Assembly: GCF_037392515.1 (NCBI RefSeq)
Contig: NC_090290.1
Location: forward strand, 35,037,253-35,101,252
Length of the DNA stretch: 64,000 nucleotides
Direction: 5' to 3'
Source of the DNA: Haliotis asinina
Taxonomy: Eukaryota; Mollusca; Gastropoda; Lepetellida; Haliotidae
How positions within the stretch are numbered: the first letter of the stretch is position 1; every line of letters starts with the position of its first letter. The notes under the pieces are model-generated. The model was not told the DNA's origin, made no database searches, and saw nothing but the letters and a program-made list of their open reading frames with translations. The position numbers and the translations under genes were made by a program. Shown piece after piece: positions 35,701 to 47,700 of this stretch.

Positions 35701-38700
35701 ATCAGAAGATACCAGGGTGAGATTCTATCATCGCCAAAACCCATTCTTCAATGTTTTCAATTCAACATGTAGATCTCTGAACATGGTGCTGCCATTAGAC
35801 TTGCAGTGCAGCAATGTCATACCATTGTGACGTCATCAAGTTCTATACGCCATAGTCAGGGTATTGTACAAAGTCTACTGTCAAACCGATATCTCCTGGG
35901 AGATCTCAGAAAACGACTGTTAAACATCCTTAAATTGCAAAACCTACGCTGATTGGTCAATTCTATGTCCTTTCCAGTCAAGGATGTTCTAAAAATACAC
36001 TTAGTACGAAGGAACTACGCATGAAACTGGTTAATGTAATGACAAGAGGGATGTTGTACTTTTGTACTCAGTGAAGCATAGTTTTCCTGGGAAATGTTTA
36101 ATGTTGTCATTCTATTTTATGAATGTTATTCCATTTTACTTTATCAACGTGGAAATGGTTAGCAACACTCTAGTATGAAACTATCAAATATTGAGAAATG
36201 CATTATATGTTATTTAGCAGCACATTCTTTTGTTCTGGTCGACATGTTTAGAATGTTGTGGTGGCAGAGAGGATACAGTGTTCGCTCGTTATTCCATGGT
36301 CCGGTTTCTATCCCCACAGTGGTATTACAAGTTTCGTTTTGCTAAAAACTCGTGCGGAAGGCGGTATAACCGGAAATATGGAGTCCGCGTAAACGTGTCT
36401 CGTCTACATATTGCGGCATAACACAATATGTATTCATACACCGTTTCAAGTCGAAGAACCGCTTGTCTAAGCGAGAGGGGTGGTAACAGTCGAGTGGATT
36501 CACACATTACATAAACAAATAGCTCAGGGTTTCATGCTGAAGGACACAAGTAAATCTGAAAACGCCCCGGTCGGTTTGCTTACGATCTGGGTCAGTGTTT
36601 CATTCATTCATTCATTCATTCATTCATTCATTCATTTGCTGCTTAATGCCTCTGAGCAATATTCTCTCTATACGGTAGCGGTCTGTAAATAATAGTCTGG
36701 ATCAGGCCATCTAGTGATTGACAGAATGAGCATCGATCTATTCAAATCGGATACGATGTTATGTGTCAACCAAGTCATCGAGTCTGACTACCCGATCCCG
36801 TTAATGGCATCTTACGACAGGCATGGGCTGCTGAAGACCAGTCCTAGCCCGTGTCTTTACAGGCCCAAAGCTAAAGGGTGTTAGTTAGGATCAGCTTTTG
36901 GCTGAGATAGCTTTGTGAACATGAGCCTTGAAATGGGCACGATACCATTAGTCTTTTCTTTCGACAAGCATGGGTTACTGACAATCAATTCTAACCAGGA
37001 TTTTTGTGTGTCCAGTGCTAAAGGGTTTGGGTTAGGATCACCTGAGACAGCTTTGTGAACATAGGCGCACACTCACTGTGGCTCATTCTGACACTGAGGC
37101 CTCTGTTTGGTCACAAAAGTTCCTTACCAACCATTTCGCGAGAAGAAGCGGCAATAGTCACAGTTATTATACTTAATGTGGCTGTCACTAATTATCACAT
37201 CTTTTCTTATTCACCTCAGTTGTAATTCTCAAAACATTTGAAATCGCCGGTTGATCTTTTAAAATTAAATAAGTGAATATTCTTATCGGCTTCTTGACCG
37301 AGTCTGGACCATACAAACCCAAGATTAACAGAATGAACGTGTATACGATGACATGCGTCAACCAAGTCAACGAGCCTGACCACCTGGTGTCGTTAGTTAG
37401 TAGCCTCCTACGACAAGAATGGGTTAGTGAAGATCAATTCTAACCCAGATCTTCACGGGTAGGTGTCTAGTCAAGTCAGCGTTGCGCAAATCAAGTACAA
37501 TTTACAAATCAACGCGTTTTACGCGACTTTTGCAATGTTCCAACAATACCACTAGAAATGGGCTTCACGCATTTTACCCATGTGAAGATACGAATCGGCT
37601 GTAACGCCCCTCAAATGTCATCGGTTCCCAATTGCATAGATCTATGCTCATGATGTTGATCTTGGGATTGTCTGGTCCAGACTGGATTATTTACAGACCG
37701 CCGCCATATAGCTGGAATATTGCAGAGTGCGGCGTTATACTAAACTCATGCTGTTGATCACTGGATTGTCTGGTCCAGAGTCGATTATTTACAGACCGCC
37801 GCCATATAGCTGGACTATTGCAGAGCTCGGCGTTATACTATCCTCACTCTCTCACCGCTCCTCGAGGCACACAGTAACGCTTAACCTACCGAATCCTGTG
37901 TTCTTGCATGGCTTGTACGTGCAGATCATGCCGTTGACGGTGCAGTTACAGTTGTTGCAGTGGTCCTGCGCCAGCCAGGATTCTCCCACACGATGAAACT
38001 TATATCCATATCGACATAGAGGGTCTCCAGGTTTCCCCAATAGGTCTGAAGAACATTCACGAAGTTTTTGAACTACATTTAGAAGTGATACACATGTAAG
38101 GTGAGAAATTTATGAATGCAAGTCCTATATTATGAGGAATACGACGTTTCGGGGAATATTTTCACTCCCCCATTAGGTGTTATTCATAATAAAGAAGTTG
38201 ACATTCATATACTTAACAGCAAAAGAAACACAACTCTGGTATTTGTCAAGGTTTTAAATAGGAGACGTAAACATGAAGGCTTACGTTTAGGCGATTTCAC
38301 TTTTTTCGAAACTAGCGTTTTTTTCGCTGTCAGTATATATTCTACATTTTATTCACCGAGTGAAATATTTGGTTATATGAATATATTGTACTTAGCTTTT
38401 TGTGGTAACACCTAAATTATGTTCATGGTATTTGGAAATACTCTACAACGACACATGCGTCATACAGTAAGTAATTATGGTTTTACACAAGGGACACCAC
38501 AAATGGGCTTCACATACTTCACATACCCCACCGTCCGACATACTAATAAATTATGTATGTTGTGAAGTAAAGGAATGTTACGGGCAAAACGAATACGTTC
38601 CAATACCCGGAACATGCTAAGACCAGATTTAAAAAGGAACCAAAACAATATAAAAAAACTAGAAGCAGTAAAAAAAAATTAATCAGTGTTTTTTTTTTTC

Positions 38701-41700
38701 TGTCGAACAGAAATATATCAAATGTAAAACAAATTCGTTGTCACTTTCAATACAGACAAATAATAAATAGTACTGTGAATAAGATTTGTTGAAAGTGGGG
38801 TTTATTTTAAACTCTAAATCAAAAGAAATTATTACAAATTCATTCCCCTATCGTTACCCCATTGTAGTAAAGGACCATTCGTATATACTCCAGAGTCTTT
38901 CGATATGCTAGTCAGTTATATAAACAAATTTTGGCATTAATTCTTTTATCCGATTAGCCGTTTTATCACTAATCCAATGTTATGAAATGACAACCGCAAC
39001 CACGTGTACATTTGTATAAGACAGTCAACTGATTCATTATACCCAGCGTCAGTCGCGAACAACATGGCCCAGATTTTCGAAGTTATCTAAGCGCTAGGAT
39101 AGTCGTATGTGCCATACACTGACACTAACTTAAGACTATCTTAACACTGAGATTCCACAAACGCCTTTTTACAAGCTGAACTGTACTGAATCTGTAAAGT
39201 TATCAGTGTTAAAGAGTCCTTTGCACCTAATTAAAGTTGATAGGAGAATCAGGAAGAAAAATAATATTTCCAAAATTCGAACCGCATTCAGGAGAGAATG
39301 TCAAAATAGTCTATTTTTCAAGCTTTGTAAGAATGCCGTTACAGGCGACTCCCAAATGCAATCTGACGTTTCCGTGACATGCTATGTGTTTGTTTGTTTG
39401 TTCGCAATTCGGCAGTTTTCTAATGAGGTAAGGACTTATTTGAAGAACATTCGGTACGTACTGGCTGTATTCGAGGTGTATTCAAGGCACATTCAAGCTA
39501 TTTTGCAACGGCACTCGAAATATTTCGATACATTTAAAAACTATACCACCTGAATTCCAGCATTTTTCGAGCAACATTCCAACTCATTCGAGCCGCTTCC
39601 TGACAGGATTTGAAGTGCCACAAAAGTTCTGAACAATTTCAAAACATATGGCAATGTTACGAGAATTAACCCGAATTGTTGGAATGCTGTTTGTGTGCGA
39701 AATCGTTTCCAAATTTTGCCAGTCAGTCAAGCTGACTATGCCTGAAAGTCACCAGCTGCTCACAGCTGTCCGACATCTGAATGTAGACACGGGTTTCATC
39801 ATTAAGCTGTCAATATGATGAACAATATCTTGCATAATTTAAAAGTGTAGTAAACAATGGGGAAGTTGTGACAGGCCCAGCAAAAGCTTTACCCAGATTA
39901 AGCAAACAAAGAGTGGACATCGTTTGTGGTCCCGGATACAAAGTGCATGCAAACAAAGAGTGTACATCGTTTGTGGTCCCGGATACAAAGTGCATGCAAA
40001 CAAAGAGTGTACATCATTTCTGGTTCCGGATACAAAGTGCATGCAAACAAAGAGTGTACATCATTTTTGGTTCCGGATACAAAGTGCATGCAAACAAAGA
40101 GTGTATATCATTTCTGGTTCCGGATACAAAGTGCATGCAAACAAAGAGTGTACATCGTTTGTGGCCCCGGATACAAAGTGCATGCAAACAAAGAGTGTAC
40201 ATCGTTTGTGGCCCCGGATACAAAGTGCATGCAAACAAAGAGTGTACATCGTTTATGGCCCCGGATACAAAGTGCATGCAAACAAAGAGTGTACATCATT
40301 TCTGGTTCCGGATACAAAGTGCATGCAAACAAAGAGTGTACATCATTTTTGGTTCCGGATACAAAGTGCATGCAAACAAAGAGTGTACATCATTTCTGGT
40401 TCCGGATACAAAGTGCATGCAAACAAAGGGTGTACATCGTTGTTCTTCGAGAGGGGAGTCGTCGTCGTCCAGCCTAGACAATATGTCGCCCAACAAAGCC
40501 GTTGTTTTGCTCCACACGAGCCTCGCTCTTCCCATGGGAATCCGACATAGACATAAGGGGTAGTATCGACCCTAGCCAGTCGGGCCAGTGATTGTGGAGA
40601 TTTTCTGGTCGGACTCGATTTTTACTTGCCACGGGCTCGCGGGCAAGTGGCTATTTAGCACTCAAGGGTGGATTGTGGCTGGAATATCAATCATCAGGCT
40701 GTTTAGACCCACCTCGACGACTCACAAACTGATAATTAATCAATCATTTATTCAATTGCGAGGGAAAAACACGAGGCGTTCAGCTGCGTTGAATTCATAT
40801 GGCGAGTAAATGAGTAATTTCCTGCATTTTATTGCCGATTTTAAACATGAATTATATGGTAACAGACTGCATAGAGTCTACAGTCTCGTCAAGGTTCACT
40901 CAACAGTCAGCGGTTCGTTACGCTTTTACAAATAGCTCAGGACTGTGTGACTCATGGTTGTAGATAATACAGTTCAACATACTTGAAATTCCACACGCAA
41001 GTCCCAGTACTTAAGGCACTCTTAACCGCCCCAGCTAGTATGCAGTAACTATAGACCATTAAATCAGGCCTCACTCTATACAGTACACAGTAAACGGGTG
41101 GAGGTGTTGACCCAGTGAAGTTCAGTGAGTCTGGAATCGGGTTGTCGGGTGCGTGCATGGGTAGGTATATATGGGCTGGAGCGGGGTGATGTACACTTTA
41201 CATCCAACACTTTCTAAGTGATATACAACATATATCGCCGAATATGAGAATTGTATATATGCTACACCAAGGCGCATGAGGGTGATATACATGTTACGGC
41301 GCTGCATACAGGATGATATACATGTTACACCACAGCATAAGAGGATGATATACATGTTACACCACAGCATAACTTGGTGAAATACATGTTATACCACAGC
41401 ATAACAGGGTGGTGTACATGATACACCACAGCATAACATGGTGATATACATGTTACACCACTGCATAATAGGGTGATGTACATGGTAATCCACACCGTGT
41501 CAGGGTGATAATGGTATACATGGGTGATATGCATGTTACACCACAGCACATCATGATCAGGGTGATATACATGTTAAACTACAGCACATTAGGGTGATAT
41601 ACATGTTACACCAAGGTACATGAGTGAGTATCAGGGCGATATACACGTTATACGAGTGAGAAACACAGTGATGTATACTCGATACACGACAGAGTGTCAG

Positions 41701-44700
41701 GGTGATGTACGAAAGAGACATACACGTGATGAAGAGTCACGTTGCACATGACATAACCAATACGAGAAGAGGCCTGACATTTCGGGCTATAAGTCAGTAA
41801 TCGATCAAGACTGACACGTGACTACGCAGTAAGTGTTCCCATCAAAAGTCGCATTGCTGTTAACGGTGATTCCTTGAAAGCACGACAAGAAAAGAATAGT
41901 AGGTCACCGTTTTGACCTACTCCAGAATATTTCCATGGGATAATGAGGTTATGTTGTGTTATGTCGTTAGTAGTTATTATATAGCAGCAAATCTACACCA
42001 CCGTGAGGGCAACAATTCAGTTGGTCACAAGCTGTAACAGACATGCACGTCACAACGTTGCAGTGGTACACGGTTGAGACACCTCAACCTTCTGTAATGT
42101 GACTCAAAGAAGAGCACATCACAATCTTCTGTAACGTGACACAGACAGGTCACAATCTTCTCTATCGTCACAAAAACACGGTCACAACCTACTGTGACGT
42201 GACACAAACACGGTCACAACCTACTGTGACGTGACACAAACACGTCGTAACCTACTGTAACTCGAGACAAACACGTTATAACCAACTGTAACAAATACGT
42301 CACAACCCTCTGTGACCAGAGACAAAAACGTCACAGCCTACTTTATCGTCTCACAAATACGTCACAACCTACTGTGACATCACACCAAAACGTCACAACC
42401 TACTGTAACGTAAGGTAAACACGTCCAAACCTATGGTAACAAACACGTCACAACTTTCTGTAACATGAGACAAACATGTCACAACTTTTGGTAACGTCAC
42501 ACAAACACGTCGCAACCTACTGTAAGACACACGCAACAATCTACTTAAACAAACATGCCACAACCTACTGTAACAAACACGCCACAATCCTCTGTAACGT
42601 CACGCACACACACGCGTCAGAACCTACTGTAACGAGAAACACGCGTACCAATCCATACTGCAACGTGAGACAACCACCTCACAATCGACTGTAATACACA
42701 CGTCACAACCTTGTGTAACGTCACAAAAACACGTCAAAGCCTACTGTAACGTCACACAAACACCTAACAACCTTCTGTAACAAATACGTCGCAAGATTCA
42801 CAGTCTTCTGTAACATGAGACAACCACGTCGCAACCTAAATGAAACATAACCATGTGGGGGCCGTGATGTCGTGTGGTACAGTGCTTAAAGCGGCATCAG
42901 ACCACTCCCTCACGCACCGTAATATACACATGAGCATTAATTAAGCCCCACTCATTTTCATGCTATAAGATTGTGTTTAACACAACACACTGGTCACTCA
43001 TGATATGGAAACCAAACACATGGTTATAATTTCGTTAACTGAACCATCTACTTCTAACACTGCTGCTACTTTCGGCTGTAAGTTATTGAAGGTCAAATGG
43101 GGGCATTAAGACGTTATCAATAATCTTGTCCAAAACTACGGTCACACAGACATGTCTGTGGTCCAACGTACACAAAGTTCTCAAAAAACGTTCACTGTTC
43201 AATCTTAAGCGAACAGTAATGGTGACATTCGTATTTGGTGTATCCTCCCCTCACACGGATAACTGCTGACACCCTCCTCCTCATGCTGGAAATAAAGCGC
43301 CGAATGCGCATCATTGGAATCCTCTGCCATTCCTCATGAAGAGCCTGGGCTAATTCCTGTAGATTTTGAACAGGTGGGTCCCTTACTTGAACTTGACGCC
43401 CCGGATGGTCCCATAAATGCTCAAATGGGTTGAGCTCAGGGCTTCTCGAAGGCCAAGGTAATCTGTCAACTGCGTTGTTCTGCAAGTATGCGATGACAGC
43501 TATGGGGCCTAGCATTATCGTCCATAAATACTGGCCGACAGGCGAGGGGATGGTTATCAAAATGCGAGACAACAGCAGCCTCCAGTACTTCCCGTCACCA
43601 TTGAGAATGGCGATAAGATTCAGCTTACAGTCATAGGAAATACACCCCAATACCATTACAGAGTCACCGCCAAAGGGTTCAACTGCATGGATCATCCGCT
43701 GTTGATAAGCCTCATTACTCCTTCTCCAAACTCGCAAACGGCCATCAGTAACACGAAGAAGAAAACGACTTTCATCGGACCAGTGGATCCTGAGCCATGC
43801 CCTCAGACTGTGGTTTTGCCGTTGATTACACCACACCAAACGTGAGCCTTGTGTCTATCAGTGAGTAAGGGACGTCTGATTGGACGACGTGACCTGAGCC
43901 TCCTCTGGATGGTGCTGGTTGAGAGACGAACACCCACTCTCCATTGTTCTCTGAGATCTTCGGCATTGGTCATGGGCATGCGTCTCACTAGGCGAACTAA
44001 GGCACGGTCATCACGGGGATTGGTCTTTCTCGGCCTTCCTGATCGTGGACGATCCTCGACGTAACCAGTAGTCGCATGTTTCCTAATAAGGCGACTAATG
44101 ACAGTGTGATTGATATTCAATCTGGAACCAGTGCTGCGACAGGACAAACCAGCTTCATGCATACCAATAATCTGCCATCTGGTATGTTCAGAAAGCCTAC
44201 AACTCAGCATGTTCAAAAAGTTCACTTTCAGCACTGTTCACGTATTGATGCGTCGAGAAGAAAGCAATGAGAATACTTCATTTCACCTTTTATACCCCTC
44301 AGTCGCTTGGACCATAACAGAACTTTAGCATGAAAAGCATGTATTTGAGTCAGCACGTCAATTTCATGCTAACTGCATGTGTATTTAGTTATAACTGGTT
44401 GACTTTTCTGTTTTGATCCCTTTTTGTTACAATCGACAGTTATTTTTGGTGGTGCTTAATTAATGCTCCTGTGTATCTATACGCCAGCGTCGGAAGAAGA
44501 ACATCGATAATCTACACTGATTCTGGGTAATTGGGACACTGTAACCGACCTTTGTCCAAAAATACATCTCGTGTGTTTTCAAAGCTATAATCATCTTACA
44601 CACTTCGTTCATTTTTCTGATTGCAGATCAGTTTCAAACAAAATATCAGTTTCCAGTCTTCAAAGTTTAATACTCAACGTCAGAACATTTGAAACGCCAT

Positions 44701-47700
44701 TCTTCCAGTACGCAGGTCATGTGCTATGTTCAGCATGCACTTGCCGCTCTAAATTTCTTTTCAAGTTCAAGGTCACTCAGAAGGGACACTCTTAATATGA
44801 TACGATTCATCTAAGCAACCATCACGTCGATGATTTTGAAACCAGTGATTTGTTTTTAACAATATATGTAGATAAATATCATACTATTTTAGCTAATCTC
44901 AAGGTTTATATTTTAGGGTGAATGACATTGACAAGGTCACTCGATCTTGCGTTCTGTCGGGTGAGTTTAGTTTTACGCCGCACCAGCTATATGGCGGCGG
45001 TCTGTAAATAATCGAGTCAGGACCAGACAATCCAGGGATCAACAGCATGAACATCGATCTGCTCAATTGGGAACCGATGTCAACTAAGTCAGCAAATCTG
45101 ACCACCCGATCCCGTTAGCCGCCTCTTTCAACAAACATTGGTTACTGAAGGTTAATATTCTAAACCAGATCATCACGGGTGTAGATCCCAAGAAGAAAAT
45201 AGATGTTGCCAACAACGCTGTAATGTATGGATTCTATAAACGAAAAGGAAAGAGAATGCTTTGTACCGCTTTCTTAAAATAACACCCAAACTGAAAAAAC
45301 TAATAACCACAGAATCCGCAAATGTACTTTTCAACTTTAGACACTGGCATATTATGGCATTCTATTAACGAAAAAAACTAGACAAAAAGCAAGAAATTAC
45401 ATCTAAAAACACTAGGTATATTGTGTGAAAATAGACTTGCGATTTAAAGATTATTTAAAACATCCGACTCCAAAACATGGCGAAGTTCACTGACTGATTG
45501 GCCCTTACTGTTGTTGTTGCAGTTCAGATGAGATCTACATTCCGTGCCGAAGTCGGTGCAGTCGCATCCGTTGCAGCTGTCGTCGGCCACCCAGGAGTCA
45601 CCGTACTCGTACGTCACGCCGTTGTGTGAGCACGTCTTTACTGCAGCGTGTGTCAACACTACGGTAAGAGCAGAAATATTGATCATTACAATGATCCGGT
45701 AAGTTCAAAAGTTAAAATGTCCATATTTTACCATGCTGGGCGATAGGAAATATCTATTTTGACACATAGGAAAAGAAAACGGATCATGATTTTTAACCAC
45801 ATCATAATTTCGAACTGACCCCATATTTATGCCAGTATATGTGTTATAACCGTATTTCCTTTATCAAAAGCTCGGGGTATTATTGTGTAATAGCCCTGTT
45901 TAGGGTTGCAGCTACAAAGGATCGGTGGGGAGAACCTAGTGGTTAAAGCGTTCGCTTGCCACGCCGAAAACTCGGGTTCCATTCCCTACATGGATACAAC
46001 GTGCGAAGCTCATTTCTGATGTCCCCCGCCATGATCTTGCCAAAAGTGGCGTAAAACTAAACTCACCTGCACTAGCTGTCCGGACCATACAGAAATGGTG
46101 GTTATGCATGACTCGAGACAGTTTTTCGATCGTTTATGTACATGTATGTATTGTATGCTGAACAAAATAATTTAATGATATTGGTATTTTTATGATTGAT
46201 ATTTCATCAGATTGCCAATTAATAAATAGATCATTATTCATAATTTCAAAAGTTACACTTATCCCTAGTAACTATTTTTGTCCGGTATAGGTTGAACCTG
46301 GCAGGGTTTTTTTTGCTTGCCAAATTCAGTTAGATGTTTTTTATCAGATCGTCCTGCTGGCAGTTCATTTCAAGGCCATCGTGACAGATGGAACACTGAC
46401 TGCTAAATGAAATATTTGAAGATCGCGAGTGAATATTATTTTCCGCCATCGTCATCTGTTTCATTTTTCATGGCTATACACAGGAAAAGGCATATGTGAT
46501 GCAACCGTTGGTTGATATAAAGAGCAACGCCCAACATCCTTGGGGTATGTATTGGCACAAGCCCTTGTGTCTGTGCGAGGATTAAAGATTATATTATTTT
46601 TCAGATGATCCCAGAGTCGAAATGCTTCACAGTACCACACATCATGAAAAGTGTCATGATTTATTGAACTGTGAAACATTTCGAGTCGAGGGCCATCTCA
46701 TTTTTTTTTAAAAAAAAACAACGTTAATACTCGTAACCCTGGCAAGGACCTGTGTGTGCTGGGTCAGACATAATAACTGAGATTCTATGTTACGAATCCG
46801 TATCCCATCTGACAATATGTCACAGCATTTCTATTCTTCTAAGAACAAAAATACAGGTGTTACTGACAGTTTGAATTATGCTGGAACAAAAGGTTAGAGA
46901 TATTTGTAAATTTTGATATTATGATTAATGATGTAGATATCCATTGACACACTAATAAAATATCAGTCACAAAAACACCAATATCCCTAACTTGTTTTGT
47001 CCAGCATATGATCAGATATGACCAACAGGTGGTATGAGTTATAACCCTTGTGACCACAGAGGACGTTTGCGTGGTATAACAATGCATAATAAATCAGCTC
47101 AGTCACGGGACCTTTCATACAAGACTACAAGATACAGCTATGCCTCTATGCTAATATCACGAGTTTAGGCACCATGTTTGTTTGTCTGTTTGTTGTTTAA
47201 ATCCACACCCATCTACATTTCACCTTTTCAGCGGCAATTTGTTAATCATCGAGACTAAATGTATTCACGGTATTCTTGTATTGCCTGCGATACTGTGTTG
47301 AACAAACACGTGCCATAAGAGAACTCTGTTGTTTGAATCATCAGCTTCAACCCTACTTTTACTAGAATCGATAAATATGTAAACGCTTGCCCTGTCAAAA
47401 AGTCAGGGAAAAGGGCGGTGGGTAGTCTAGTAACTAAAGCAAGCAGAAGACCCGAGTTCGATTCCCCACGAACACATGGGTACAATGTGTGAAGTCCATT
47501 TTCGGTGTCCCCGACGGAATATTGCTGCAATTTTGCAAGCATCAGCGTAAAACAATATTCACTCACTCATATTACGATTCAACTGAGTATATGTTTTCCT
47601 AATAATATACGTTAATCCCACTTAGTTAATTTGATGATTTTGATTATGAAATTGCGTCTATATGTTTTATGAATACAATTTCATAATATATTTTAAAAAC

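Noticed and set aside
39206-39553. 115-codon plus-strand frame as an exon
   Set aside because: No recognisable domain and it ends in repeat-like sequence next to a MITE.
39904-40447. CRISPR-like regular repeats
   Set aside because: Units are contiguous with no unique spacers and the DNA is animal nuclear; it is a satellite.
39868-40563. Long overlapping open frames (up to 231 codons) on both strands
   Set aside because: All are read-through of the 47-bp array; the period is not a multiple of three, so the same peptide unit appears in all frames. No start context or homology.
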